A stretch of 64,000 nucleotides of DNA, taken from assembly GCF_901538355.1 (NCBI RefSeq), contig NZ_LR593887.1, forward strand, positions 5,928,920 to 5,992,919, in the 5' to 3' direction. The translations under genes and the position numbers were made by a program. The stretch comes from Tuwongella immobilis (GTDB lineage: Bacteria; Planctomycetota; Planctomycetia; Gemmatales; Gemmataceae). The notes beneath the pieces are model-generated. The model made no database searches. It saw only the letters and a program-made list of their open reading frames with translations, and was not told where the DNA came from. Shown here in pieces: positions 9,752 to 18,096 of this stretch (position 1 is its first letter; each line of letters begins with the position of its first letter).

Positions 9752-10055
9752 CCGTCGTTTTGCATTGTGCCAACCCCTAAAAGTCGTTGTAACCACGAAC
9801 CAGAAGGCCACGTTGACGACCGCACACGCAATGATACACGGTAGTGGGAGCGGAACCGACCCTGCGAGCAAGCGAGCAAATCTCCTTTGCTAACTGAGCC
9901 AGCCCATTGTTCGTTCGCTCGAAATGCTCGCCGAGGCCACCGCTGCCGATGAGCCGTTCCGCCAGCCGACGCCTTTGTTCGTTCGCTCGCTTTGCCCGCA
10001 GCGACCACAGGAGTAATGCTGACGCGAAGCCGGGCCAAGGCGAGCAGCAGCGCTG
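9752..10055. other. Intergenic, decayed sequence before cassette 3
   Basis: No intact gene is recognised. The stretch is rich in TTCGTTCGCTCG-like blocks, short near-repeats at 9910 and 9980, and leads directly into the HINT repeat. Probably decayed upstream sequence of a former toxin gene. Confidence 0.4.
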
Positions 10056-11212
10056 TATGGCGTGTAGCGGGAAGCGGCGGTGAGTGGTCGACGGGATACT
10101 TTGTGGCACGAACACCGCTGCTCATGGCCGACGGCACCAGCAAACCGATCAAGCAATTCATCCCAGAAAATGCGATTCTCCACCGAGACGAAACCGACCT
10201 CAACGGCCCAATCGAAGTCCAGATTGTGGAAGCGGTATTCGAACGCTCTGCCATCCTCTTCGAACTTCGAGTGGCCGGTCAACTGATTGAGACAACCGCC
10301 GAGCATCCGTTCTGGGTCGTTGACCGTGGCTGAACACCAGTCTGGGAATTGTCGATCGGCGATTGTCTGACGACAATCACTGGAGAAACGGTATCCGTCG
10401 AGGGCGTTCACGAAACCGATCGTCGGCAAACAGTCTATAATCTGCGTGTCAGCGACTTCCACACCGACTTCGTCGGCTGCGACGACTGGGGGTTCTCCGT
10501 CTGGGCGCAGAATGCGAACTGCGCGATCCTCGTCAAAGAGGGGGAGACGTTCATCCTCAAGAGCAAAGTGGATGACAGAGTTCTATTCGAGGGTGCAGAA
10601 GCGGATGCGCGGCTTTTCGCAAAGACCAACGGACACGAAATCACAAGTCAAGGCATCCCGGGCCACGCAAATCACGTCGGCGATCTGCCTTTTGGGTATA
10701 AGGAAAAACCCTTCCGCCAGTTCGTAATCAAGTTCGACGACGAGATGCGACTGGCCGGATACGACGATGTGGAAGCGTTCATGCAAGGTAGTTCTGCGTC
10801 AGACTGCAAATACAACAACGGCAATCCGATCAAGCTGGATGGCAGGGCCGGGATTACTCCAAGCGATTACGATGTAGCGATTGTCAGCCCCAAGGTCGCT
10901 GCCAGGGCAAAGGAGTTGGGGATCGACGTGATGAAGGGGCCGCTTTCGCCGAAGGATGTTGCTGCTCTTGGGCTTCAAGATACTCAGGACGCGCTCACTG
11001 CTGCACACGAAGTCGGCCACGCCCGCGTCCACAACAACCCAGCAGCGTTTGGCGGGCCTCTGACGTATCCAGCCGAAGAAGTGCTGGTGGAGAGCGCAGC
11101 CCGCAACGCACTCGCCCCTGACTTATCGCGGGCTGCACTACGCAACTCGATCAGATATGAAAATCGATGGCGTGTGGCTGCCGGCTTGCCACCGCTTCCA
11201 GTTCCGCCCTGA
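10056..11212 (+). pseudogene. HINT plus nucleotidyltransferase-like toxin, interrupted (cassette 3)
   Basis: The HINT block is nearly identical to that at 7865-8313 and again has Tyr in place of the catalytic Cys (GYFVARTPLLMADG). In VVDRGW the Trp codon is TGA at 10331-10333; the frame then continues intact to VWAQN (~10512). The tip has the linker FILKSK...AKTNGHEI, then FMQGSSASD followed ~20 residues later by SDYDVAIVSP, the GS...DxD signature of nucleotidyltransferase-fold toxins. PLSPKDVAALGL follows, then AAHEVGHARVH, an HEXXH zincin-like motif. A nucleotidyl-transferring toxin is the likelier activity (inference). The downstream part (10349-11212) could only be made by internal initiation or readthrough. 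A small ORF follows 24 bp after the stop. Confidence 0.72.
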
Positions 11213-11236
11213 CAAAGAATAACAGGGAGAAATACG

Positions 11237-11455
11237 ATGAGAATCTTTCCAGACGAACGATACATCATGAGGCTTAAAGGAACTCTCCCAAAGACGCGGC
11301 TCCCTGCGTACGAATGGGCGCGTAGCCTGTCCGTCGAGGAGTGCATCGAGGGCTTGCGAAAGCTCTCGGGCCAGGACTTTGGTCACGACGCGGAAGCATG
11401 GGAACGCTGGTGGGCGCAAGAGAAGCAGAAACTCGACATTGATCCCGACTTCTGA
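11237..11455 (+). CDS. Small protein with GQDFG...WxxWW tail, candidate immunity
   Basis: 72 residues from ATG 11237 with GGGAGA 9 bp upstream, 24 bp after the nucleotidyltransferase-like toxin. The C-terminal LRKLSGQDFGHDAEAWERWW matches the tail found at the ends of many planctomycete HEAT-type proteins (from memory). It is too short for a complete HEAT protein, so it may be a trimmed relative used as an immunity protein or a free-standing fragment. It is intact although the upstream toxin is interrupted. Confidence 0.6.
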   Translation: MRIFPDERYIMRLKGTLPKTRLPAYEWARSLSVEECIEGLRKLSGQDFGHDAEAWERWWAQEKQKLDIDPDF

Positions 11456-11752
11456 CTTGTAATCCGCTCTCGGAACTTCAACGTGGTCAGGTCGAGTCCT
11501 TCTGTACCCTGCCGGCTCCAGCGGCAACCTGTTCCCTCCCAAGCCCATCGGGTCGGCCAGGGCCACGGAATGGGAGCGAGGTGGGAGCCTTCCGCGACCT
11601 CGACCTGCACGTCGTTGAGCAACTCTCATTTGGGAAATCGGAGGTGAGTCGAACACCAGTCGTCTTGTCGGTCTGTCCGATGATTTTGGCCCAGGTGCAT
11701 CGCTGCTGGTGACGAACCTTGCACAGCTCCGGAAAATCAATGCTCAGGCGGT
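11456..11752. other. Intergenic, degenerate cassette sequence
   Basis: No intact ORF. The part at about 11545-11620 (GCCACGGA.TGGGA..G.GGTGGGA pattern) resembles 20-90 at the window start, and its GACCTGCACGTCGTTG resembles 2289-2306. It is therefore a decayed copy of the sequence lying upstream of the toxin tips. Confidence 0.4.
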
Positions 11753-12319
11753 TTGAGACAGGCTACCGATGGAACGGAGGGCAACTTACCTGGCACTCTG
11801 AACCAGAGGTTTACCGGCAGCTTCGCTGATCTTGAGGCGGAGATCTCAAAGGGATTCCCCGGCTTCAAGGGATTCGCGGAAAACGCGACCATCCCCGGTG
11901 GTGATCCTGCCCGATTCAATCCGTTCACCAACCAGATGGAATTCGGATTGTCTTTCAACCAGACGACAAAGGGCTTGGTCGCTGAGGAAGTTCGTCACGC
12001 CCTCGATGTGGCCGGGGGTTTCACCGAAGCCGGCGTCATTGCCGCATTCCAGAAGGAAACCGGAGTAGCACTCATCAAGAGCGGCAAGGTCGTCGCCACC
12101 CGCGCTCAGATCCAGCAGTACCAGGCATAGCACCACCGCCGGGTGTACAAACGGATGCTCCAGGATGCGGACCAGGGCCACGCCATGATGGGCAAGATCA
12201 TCGGCAAGGGTGATGTGGACTCGATCAACGAGCTTTACCAACTGGAGTCCTTTGGACGTAGTCCGAAGGACTGGCTGCTTCAGCAGCAGTTCCCGAACTT
12301 GTACCACTCCACCCCTTGA
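11753..12319 (+). pseudogene. Toxin tip remnant with in-frame TAG
   Basis: A tip without HINT: NQRFTGSFADLEAEISKGFPG, IPGGDPARFNPFTNQMEFG, then GLVAEEVRHALDVAGGF, which recalls zincin-like tips with an (H)EExxHxxD helix. A TAG at 12128-12130 interrupts it, after which the frame runs on through YKRMLQDADQGHAMMGKIIG and SFGRSPKDWLLQQQFPNLY to a TGA at 12317-12319. A single nonsense change is the only visible lesion besides the missing N-terminal part. A small Cys-containing ORF follows 48 bp later. Activity unproven. Confidence 0.6.
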
Positions 12320-12367
12320 TGACCGGAACTGAACCCGCTGGCTCTGGATAAACGAATGTGAGGAACC

Positions 12368-12697
12368 ATGTTCTGCTTCAAACTTGTTTGCGATTGTGGC
12401 TTCCAATCAGGAGATGCCTGCTGGGGCGTGAGAATGGGTTCCCGAGGGCAGATCGTGGTCGTCCCCATCTACGATCCCGCCACCGGCGGGCTACACTCTC
12501 ACGAAGTACCTGCCGCAGAGTGGGATGACTCAGACGACGATCCGAGCCTTTGGCTCCAGAAATATGGGCCGGGTGTTCGTGACCAGTTCGGGAAGGACGC
12601 CTCGGTGCTGATTCCCGCCGAGTATGACAAACCCTTTATGGTTTGCCCGAGTTGCGGTCGTGAATCGTGCCGGGCGATTTCAACTGGGATCGTATGA
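12368..12697 (+). CDS. Small Cys-rich protein, candidate immunity
   Basis: 109 residues from ATG 12368, GAGGAA 3-8 bp before. Cys residues at both ends (CDCGF near the N-terminus, CPSCGRESC near the C-terminus) suggest a zinc-stabilised fold. The middle has an acidic segment AAEWDDSDDDPSLW. Located after a broken toxin tip. Family not recognised; immunity is inferred from position. Confidence 0.6.
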   Translation: MFCFKLVCDCGFQSGDACWGVRMGSRGQIVVVPIYDPATGGLHSHEVPAAEWDDSDDDPSLWLQKYGPGVRDQFGKDASVLIPAEYDKPFMVCPSCGRESCRAISTGIV

Positions 12698-12758
12698 GCC
12701 AAACTCCGGGCTGGCGCTCTGGACAAACCAAGTTGCCGCCAGCGCGGGAAAGGTTTGA

Positions 12759-13058
12759 TGTACAAATCGCGACGAGTTTAAGGATTTGGACATAGTAATT
12801 GTTTCTCGACACGCTGATGGCAAGTCAGTGGCACAACGAACGTATCCACCTGCTGAACAAGTCAAACTTCGCTCGATGCTCAAATCCGGCCCGGACATCA
12901 AGGGGCTTGATCGGTATTCAAGAGAATATGTCGAATTCCTCGATTACACATCCAACGCTGCTGGGTATTCAGTGGAAGGTACCGATTTGGAAATCATCAA
13001 GCGGCATATAGGTTATACGCCCCCCCGGTGTGATGCATCAAGTGAGATTCAACAGTAG
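12759..13058 (+). pseudogene. Startless toxin-tip fragment
   Basis: Open frame after a TGA at 12756-12758, about 99 residues, without an ATG start and without upstream HINT. It reads DEFKDLDIVIVSRHADGK, QRTYPPAEQVKLRSMLKSG, SREYVEFLDYTSNAAGYSVE and ends CDASSEIQQ. It is followed 38 bp later by another immunity-like gene, so it is best read as the end of a further toxin. Could instead be a small gene starting at TTG 12786. Family unknown. Confidence 0.45.
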
Positions 13059-13096
13059 TCGTGTTAGGCATGTTATTGAAAGTCAAGGTAAGAAGT

Positions 13097-13825
13097 ATGA
13101 GTGATCATTCTTCACACCTCGAATCGAGCCTGTATATCATCGATTACTTGACAATGCGAGGTGGGTTTCCACTATTGTTTACAGGATTACTGCGTGACTC
13201 ATCGAGCCAAGATCCATGTATTGTGTCAGCCCGCCTCATTCAAGGGAGCGAACTTGTCTTGACACACACTTTGTGTGAACAACAACATCAGCTTGATCGA
13301 TTGTTAGGCTTTCTCCAACAACGAGGTGTTTATTGGGAGTCGATGGATAATTTATGGCGTTGGGCGGTCGCTCATCACTGGCCGCATTCAGGAGATCTGT
13401 TACCCGAGAATTTGGCCAGCCAAACGATTAATGCATCCGCCCTCTCACCAGTTTCGCCAATTGATGATGAGGAGAGTCTTCGCTCGATCGTTACTCAAAA
13501 TGGCCGCTATGAATATGATTGTTGTTTCTCACTCGATCAACTTGTCGTGGCATGGGACGATAATTGCTGTCAGTTCAAGTTTCCCGAGATTTATGATTTT
13601 GAAATGTTGCAGTCATGCATCAAGATGCTTGAGAATCAGTCCGCAGCGTTTCGTCTCCGCGGATTCTGGGTGAGAGCAACTCCTTCCCTCCCCTTGCACT
13701 CGTTTGCCGACTTGAGGCGATTGGGCGAAGTGCGGCGCTGGCCTGAAATGAATGGCTTCCTCAGACAAACTGCACTCTGGGAAGAGATTCGAAAAAATCA
13801 TTCAGGTGGACAGAATCGAGGGTAA
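13097..13825 (+). CDS. Candidate immunity protein next to the CRISPR array
   Basis: 242 residues from ATG 13097 (MSDHSSHLESS), preceded by AAGG at -13. An upstream GTG at 13061 is less convincing. Soluble, moderately AT-rich, with many aromatic and acidic residues (RGVYWESMDNLWRWAVAHHW, YEYDCCFSLDQLVVAWDDN). Last gene before the array, about 50 bp from its worn end. Family not recognised; placed with the cassette because it follows a toxin-tip fragment. Confidence 0.6.
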   Translation: MSDHSSHLESSLYIIDYLTMRGGFPLLFTGLLRDSSSQDPCIVSARLIQGSELVLTHTLCEQQHQLDRLLGFLQQRGVYWESMDNLWRWAVAHHWPHSGDLLPENLASQTINASALSPVSPIDDEESLRSIVTQNGRYEYDCCFSLDQLVVAWDDNCCQFKFPEIYDFEMLQSCIKMLENQSAAFRLRGFWVRATPSLPLHSFADLRRLGEVRRWPEMNGFLRQTALWEEIRKNHSGGQNRG

Positions 13826-15427
13826 AAATTCAATGAATTTCACCCGATTTGCACTCACGCCACCCTTGAAGCTGATCATCCCGGCCACAGATTTTTGTCT
13901 GTAGAAATTGGTTGTTGAAGCGTATCTATCTGGAATTGTCGGATTAGCTTCAATTCGGCCACAGATTTTTGTCTGTAGAAATTGGCGCGCGGCGGTATCG
14001 CTGGGATATTGTCGCTCGGCTTCAATTCAGCCACAGATTTTTGTCTGTGGAAATGCGAGCGACGACGATTTGGCCACAGTGGCACAAATCGTGCTTCAAT
14101 TCGGCCACAGATTTTTGTCTGTGGAAATGCGTCGACCGCCCGGCATCCGGCATTTGCTGGATGCGGCTTCAATTCGGCAACAGATTTTTGTCTGTGGAAA
14201 TATGAATCGCTGGACGTGGTGAACGCGCAGATCCAAGGCGCGCTTCAATTCGGCCACAGATTTTTGTCTGTGGAAATGATGGGGATCATCGCGCGCTTTA
14301 CGAGTTGATGGGGCAACGCTTCAATTCGGCCACAGATTTTTGTCTGTGGAAATTCGTTGTGAGCCACCCCGACGAGCCACAGGCGGTGGGACGCTTCAAT
14401 TCGGCCACAGATTTTTGTCTGTGGAAATATGGTGGTGTTGTCGAACTTGAAGCACGATGAGCGCAAGGGTGCTTCAATTCGGCCACAGATTTTTGTCTGT
14501 GGAAATATGCCGAGCTTCTTGGCGAACGCCTCACGGGAACGATCGCTTCAATTCGGCCACAGATTTTTGTCTGTGGAAATGAGATCCGTTGCGAATGGAT
14601 CTTGCGGCGATGATCCCGCTTCAATTCGGCCACAGATTTTTGTCTGTGGAAATGAGATTCTAACAAAAACTGGAGTATCACGATGGTTGGAGCTTCAATT
14701 CGGCCACAGATTTTTGTCTGTGGAAATGGAAGCCGAGACAGGCTTCACGTTGTTGCGACGGCGCGCTTCAATTCGGCCACAGATTTTTGTCTGTGGAAAT
14801 GATATCCAGTTCTCGGTGTTCGGCGAGTGGTTGACTGTGCTTCAATTCGGCCACAGATTTTTGTCTGTGGAAATACCAGATCCTGTTCGCTCATATGGCC
14901 CCCAAAACGGGCTTCAATTCGGCCACAGATTTTTGTCTGTGGAAATGGGGTTCGCATTTCGCACCTCCTCGGCGATGGCCGACGTGGCTTCAATTCGGCC
15001 ACAGATTTTTGTCTGTGGAAATGTGACGAAGCAGCCCAGACCCTCCGCAACGTCCATGTCGCTTCAATTCGGCCACAGATTTTTGTCTGTGGAAATCCTA
15101 CGTCGAGGTGAATGTGTCGTGCCCGAATGTCCACGCTTCAATTCGGCCACAGATTTTTGTCTGTGGAAATGCGCTACCGGCTACATCGCCCTCGACAAGA
15201 ACTCCGAGGTTGCTTCAATTCGGCCACAGATTTTTGTCTGTGGAAATTAAACTGCAATCATTCAGAAAAAGAATTGTGGGCGAGCTTCAATTCGGCCACA
15301 GATTTTTGTCTGTGGAAATGTCAAAATCGGCTTGTATGGCCCGCCGGGATCGGGGCTTCAATTCGGCCACAGATTTTTGTCTGTGGAAATGTTCTCCGGT
15401 CAATGGGTTCGAGGTCCTCGGGGCGGT

Positions 15428-15610
15428 GCTTCAATTCGGCCACAGATTTTCGTCTGTGGAAATGACAGACTTCAACCGCTACTATCCGTTAGAACAGGAA
15501 TGCTTCAATTCGGCCACAGATTTTCGTCTGTGAAAATCTAATACACGTACTGATGCTTTATTATGGGTTCGTACGCTTCAATTCGGCCACAGATTTTCGT
15601 CTGTGGAAAT
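15428..15610 (-). repeat. CRISPR repeat-variant block 1 (loop T to C)
   Basis: Three consecutive repeats (starts 15428, 15502, 15575) carry TTTTCG instead of TTTTTG in the hairpin loop. The middle one also has a changed stem base (TCTGTGA). Flanking repeats on both sides have the usual T. Confidence 0.9.
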
Positions 15611-16416
15611 AAGATCTTACGAGCAGTCATCAATTGAGCATTCGACAGCTTCAATTCGGCCACAGATTTTTGTCTGTGGAAATCACGTTCGCCGCGTTGA
15701 AAGGATCGCCAGCGTACAGGCTTCAATTCGGCCACAGATTTTTGTCTGTGGAAATCCAATTGCTGCATCGATATCGGGTCATTGCGTTGGAGCGCTTCAA
15801 TTCGGCCACAGATTTTTGTCTGTGGAAATACCGCGAAAGGAAAGTAAAATGCGAACGATGATCGAGCTTCAATTCGGCCACAGATTTTTGTCTGTGGAAA
15901 TGTCGCGATTCATCGGACGCCCATCGTGACAACCCCAGCTTCAATTCGGCCACAGATTTTTGTCTGTGGAAATCTCGAAGAAGCGGAGTCCGTAATCATC
16001 GGCGTGATGGGCCGCTTCAATTCGGCCACAGATTTTTGTCTGTGGAAATCTTCCGCCTTGCCTGCCGCCTTAGAAGGGAGACGGGCGCTTCAATTCGGCC
16101 ACAGATTTTTGTCTGTGGAAATACGGCAAGTGGGAGTTCGCCGACTTTAACCCCGTCCCGCTTCAATTCGGCCACAGATTTTTGTCTGTGGAAATACCTA
16201 CAGCTACACCCCCGACTGGCCCGCTGGCCCGAAGCTTCAATTCGGCCACAGATTTTCGTCTGTGGAAATTCGGTGGGGGCAAATAAAGTGCATGGGCAGC
16301 GACGGTCGCTTCAATTCGGCCACAGATTTTCGTCTGTGGAAATATCGGATCGAGAAAACGCCAGAAGTCACCTACGCCAAGCTTCAATTCGGCCACAGAT
16401 TTTCGTCTGTGGAAAT

Positions 16417-16599
16417 AGGTAGCGTTGCCGAAGAAGTCGCCGCAAACGCCTGGGCTTCAATTCGGCCACAGATTTTCGTCTGTGGAAATATATCTCTTCC
16501 GAGCCGGAAAGAAACCGGGCGAAAGTGCTTCAATTCGGCCACAGATTTTCGTCTGTGGAAATAGGTAGCGTTGCCGAAGAAGTCGCCGCAAACGCCTGG
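16417..16599 (-). repeat. Duplicated CRISPR spacer pair A-B-A
   Basis: The 37 nt spacer at 16417-16453 (AGGTAGCGTTGCC...) recurs unchanged at 16563-16599, exactly two units (146 bp) away, with a different spacer between. Confidence 0.95.
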
Positions 16600-16853
16600 G
16601 CTTCAATTCGGCCACAGATTTTCGTCTGTGGAAATTCGAAAACACGCTCTCTTACATCGTTGGACCAGCCGGCTTCAATTCGGCCACAGATTTTCGTCTG
16701 TGGAAATGCAATTTCCCTGACATACACCTGAAGATCAGGCGGAAAGCTTCAATTCGGCCACAGATTTTCGTCTGTGGAAATATCGAAGAACTTGTTTCCG
16801 CGGGCGGGGATAACCCCGCTTCAATTCGGCCACAGATTTTCGTCTGTGGAAAT

Positions 16854-17035
16854 ATGGGGCGGAAAATTCGCTCCATTATCGCACGCTTGGCTTCAATTCG
16901 GCCACAGATTTTCGTCTGTGGAAATGCTGCGTGAGACTGACTCTCGGTACCCGAGATAATTCCGCTTCAATTCGGCCACAGATTTTCGTCTGTGGAAATA
17001 TGGGGCGGAAAATTCGCTCCATTATCGCACGCTTG
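16854..17035 (-). repeat. Duplicated CRISPR spacer pair C-D-C
   Basis: The 36 nt spacer at 16854-16889 (ATGGGGCGGAAAATTC...) recurs unchanged at 17000-17035, again exactly 146 bp away with one different spacer between. Confidence 0.95.
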
Positions 17036-17473
17036 GCTTCAATTCGGCCACAGATTTTCGTCTGTGGAAATGACGCTGTCCCACACCGTGCAAACGTGAT
17101 CGCCCGACAGCGCTTCAATTCGGCCACAGATTTTCGTCTGTGGAAATCAGGCAGCGTTCCCGCGAGGAATGCCGGGCCTATTTTGCTTCAATTCGGCCAC
17201 AGATTTTCGTCTGTGGAAATCCTGCTACCGTTGAAGTCGTGATCTCCAGCGATCACCGCTTCAATTCGGCCACAGATTTTCGTCTGTGGAAATAGGAACA
17301 GCCTCGAAAGTGATGGATGCTATCGGCGCTTCAATTCGGCCACAGATTTTCGTCTGTGGAAATTTGGGGGCCGGCGATCCCAGCCCGCGGATTTCCGGAC
17401 AGCTTCAATTCGGCCACAGATTTTTGTCTGTGGAAATCCTGCCCGTTGTGAACAATCACCTCGGGCAGTGCAA

Positions 17474-18096
17474 ACTTCAATTCGGCCACAGATTTTTGTC
17501 TGTGGAAATTCGGGAACCTGGAAATACCCGCATTTGGAATCGCTCACTTCAATTCGGCCACAGATTTTTGTCTGTGGAAATTTTATCTTTGGATTATCAG
17601 ATCGGAAAAACGAATCGACTTCAATTCGGCCACAGATTTTTGTCTGTGGAAATGCTGATCGGAATATCCGAGCCGTTTCAGGGCCACAGACTTCAATTCG
17701 GCCACAGATTTTTGTCTGTGGAAATGAGGCAAGGCCCAAGAAGGCAAACTCGGGCCTTTTAGACTTCAATTCGGCCACAGATTTTTGTCTGTGGAAATAG
17801 TCGAATCGATGATGCGGAGCCTCAGCGCCATGGCACTTCAATTCGGCCACAGATTTTTGTCTGTGGAAATGATCGAGCATCGGCTCCAGCCATGGCCCGA
17901 GCTTGTCACTTCAATTCGGCCACAGATTTTTGTCTGTGGAAATATCACCCACGCCGACCGTTCCGGGCCGTCAAGTTCAAACTTCAATTCGGCCACAGAT
18001 TTTTGTCTGTGGAAATGTCACGTTGCTGGCCTTGATGATCGTCGGGGCCATCGTCAGCAAACTTCAATTCGGCCACAGATTTTTGTCTGTGGAAAT
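17474..18096 (-). repeat. CRISPR repeat-variant block 3 (terminal base change)
   Basis: Nine consecutive repeats (starts 17474 to 18061) begin ACTTCAATTC instead of GCTTCAATTC; a single further case is at 22563. In the transcribed orientation this is the last base of the repeat. The last spacer of the block (18017-18060) is also the longest in the array, 44 nt. Confidence 0.9.

Larger units (their letters stand above)
16234..17363 (-). repeat. CRISPR repeat-variant block 2 (loop T to C)
   Basis: Sixteen consecutive repeats (starts 16234 to 17328) all carry TTTTCG in the loop, with an intact stem. The block begins and ends abruptly at unit boundaries and contains both duplicated-spacer pairs. 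Confidence 0.9.

Noticed and set aside
229-10333. Reassignment of TGA to Trp (TGA occurs at conserved Trp positions in HINT)
   Set aside because: Many intact genes here end at TGA, and TAG interruptions occur too. Decay or silencing of cassettes explains the data better.
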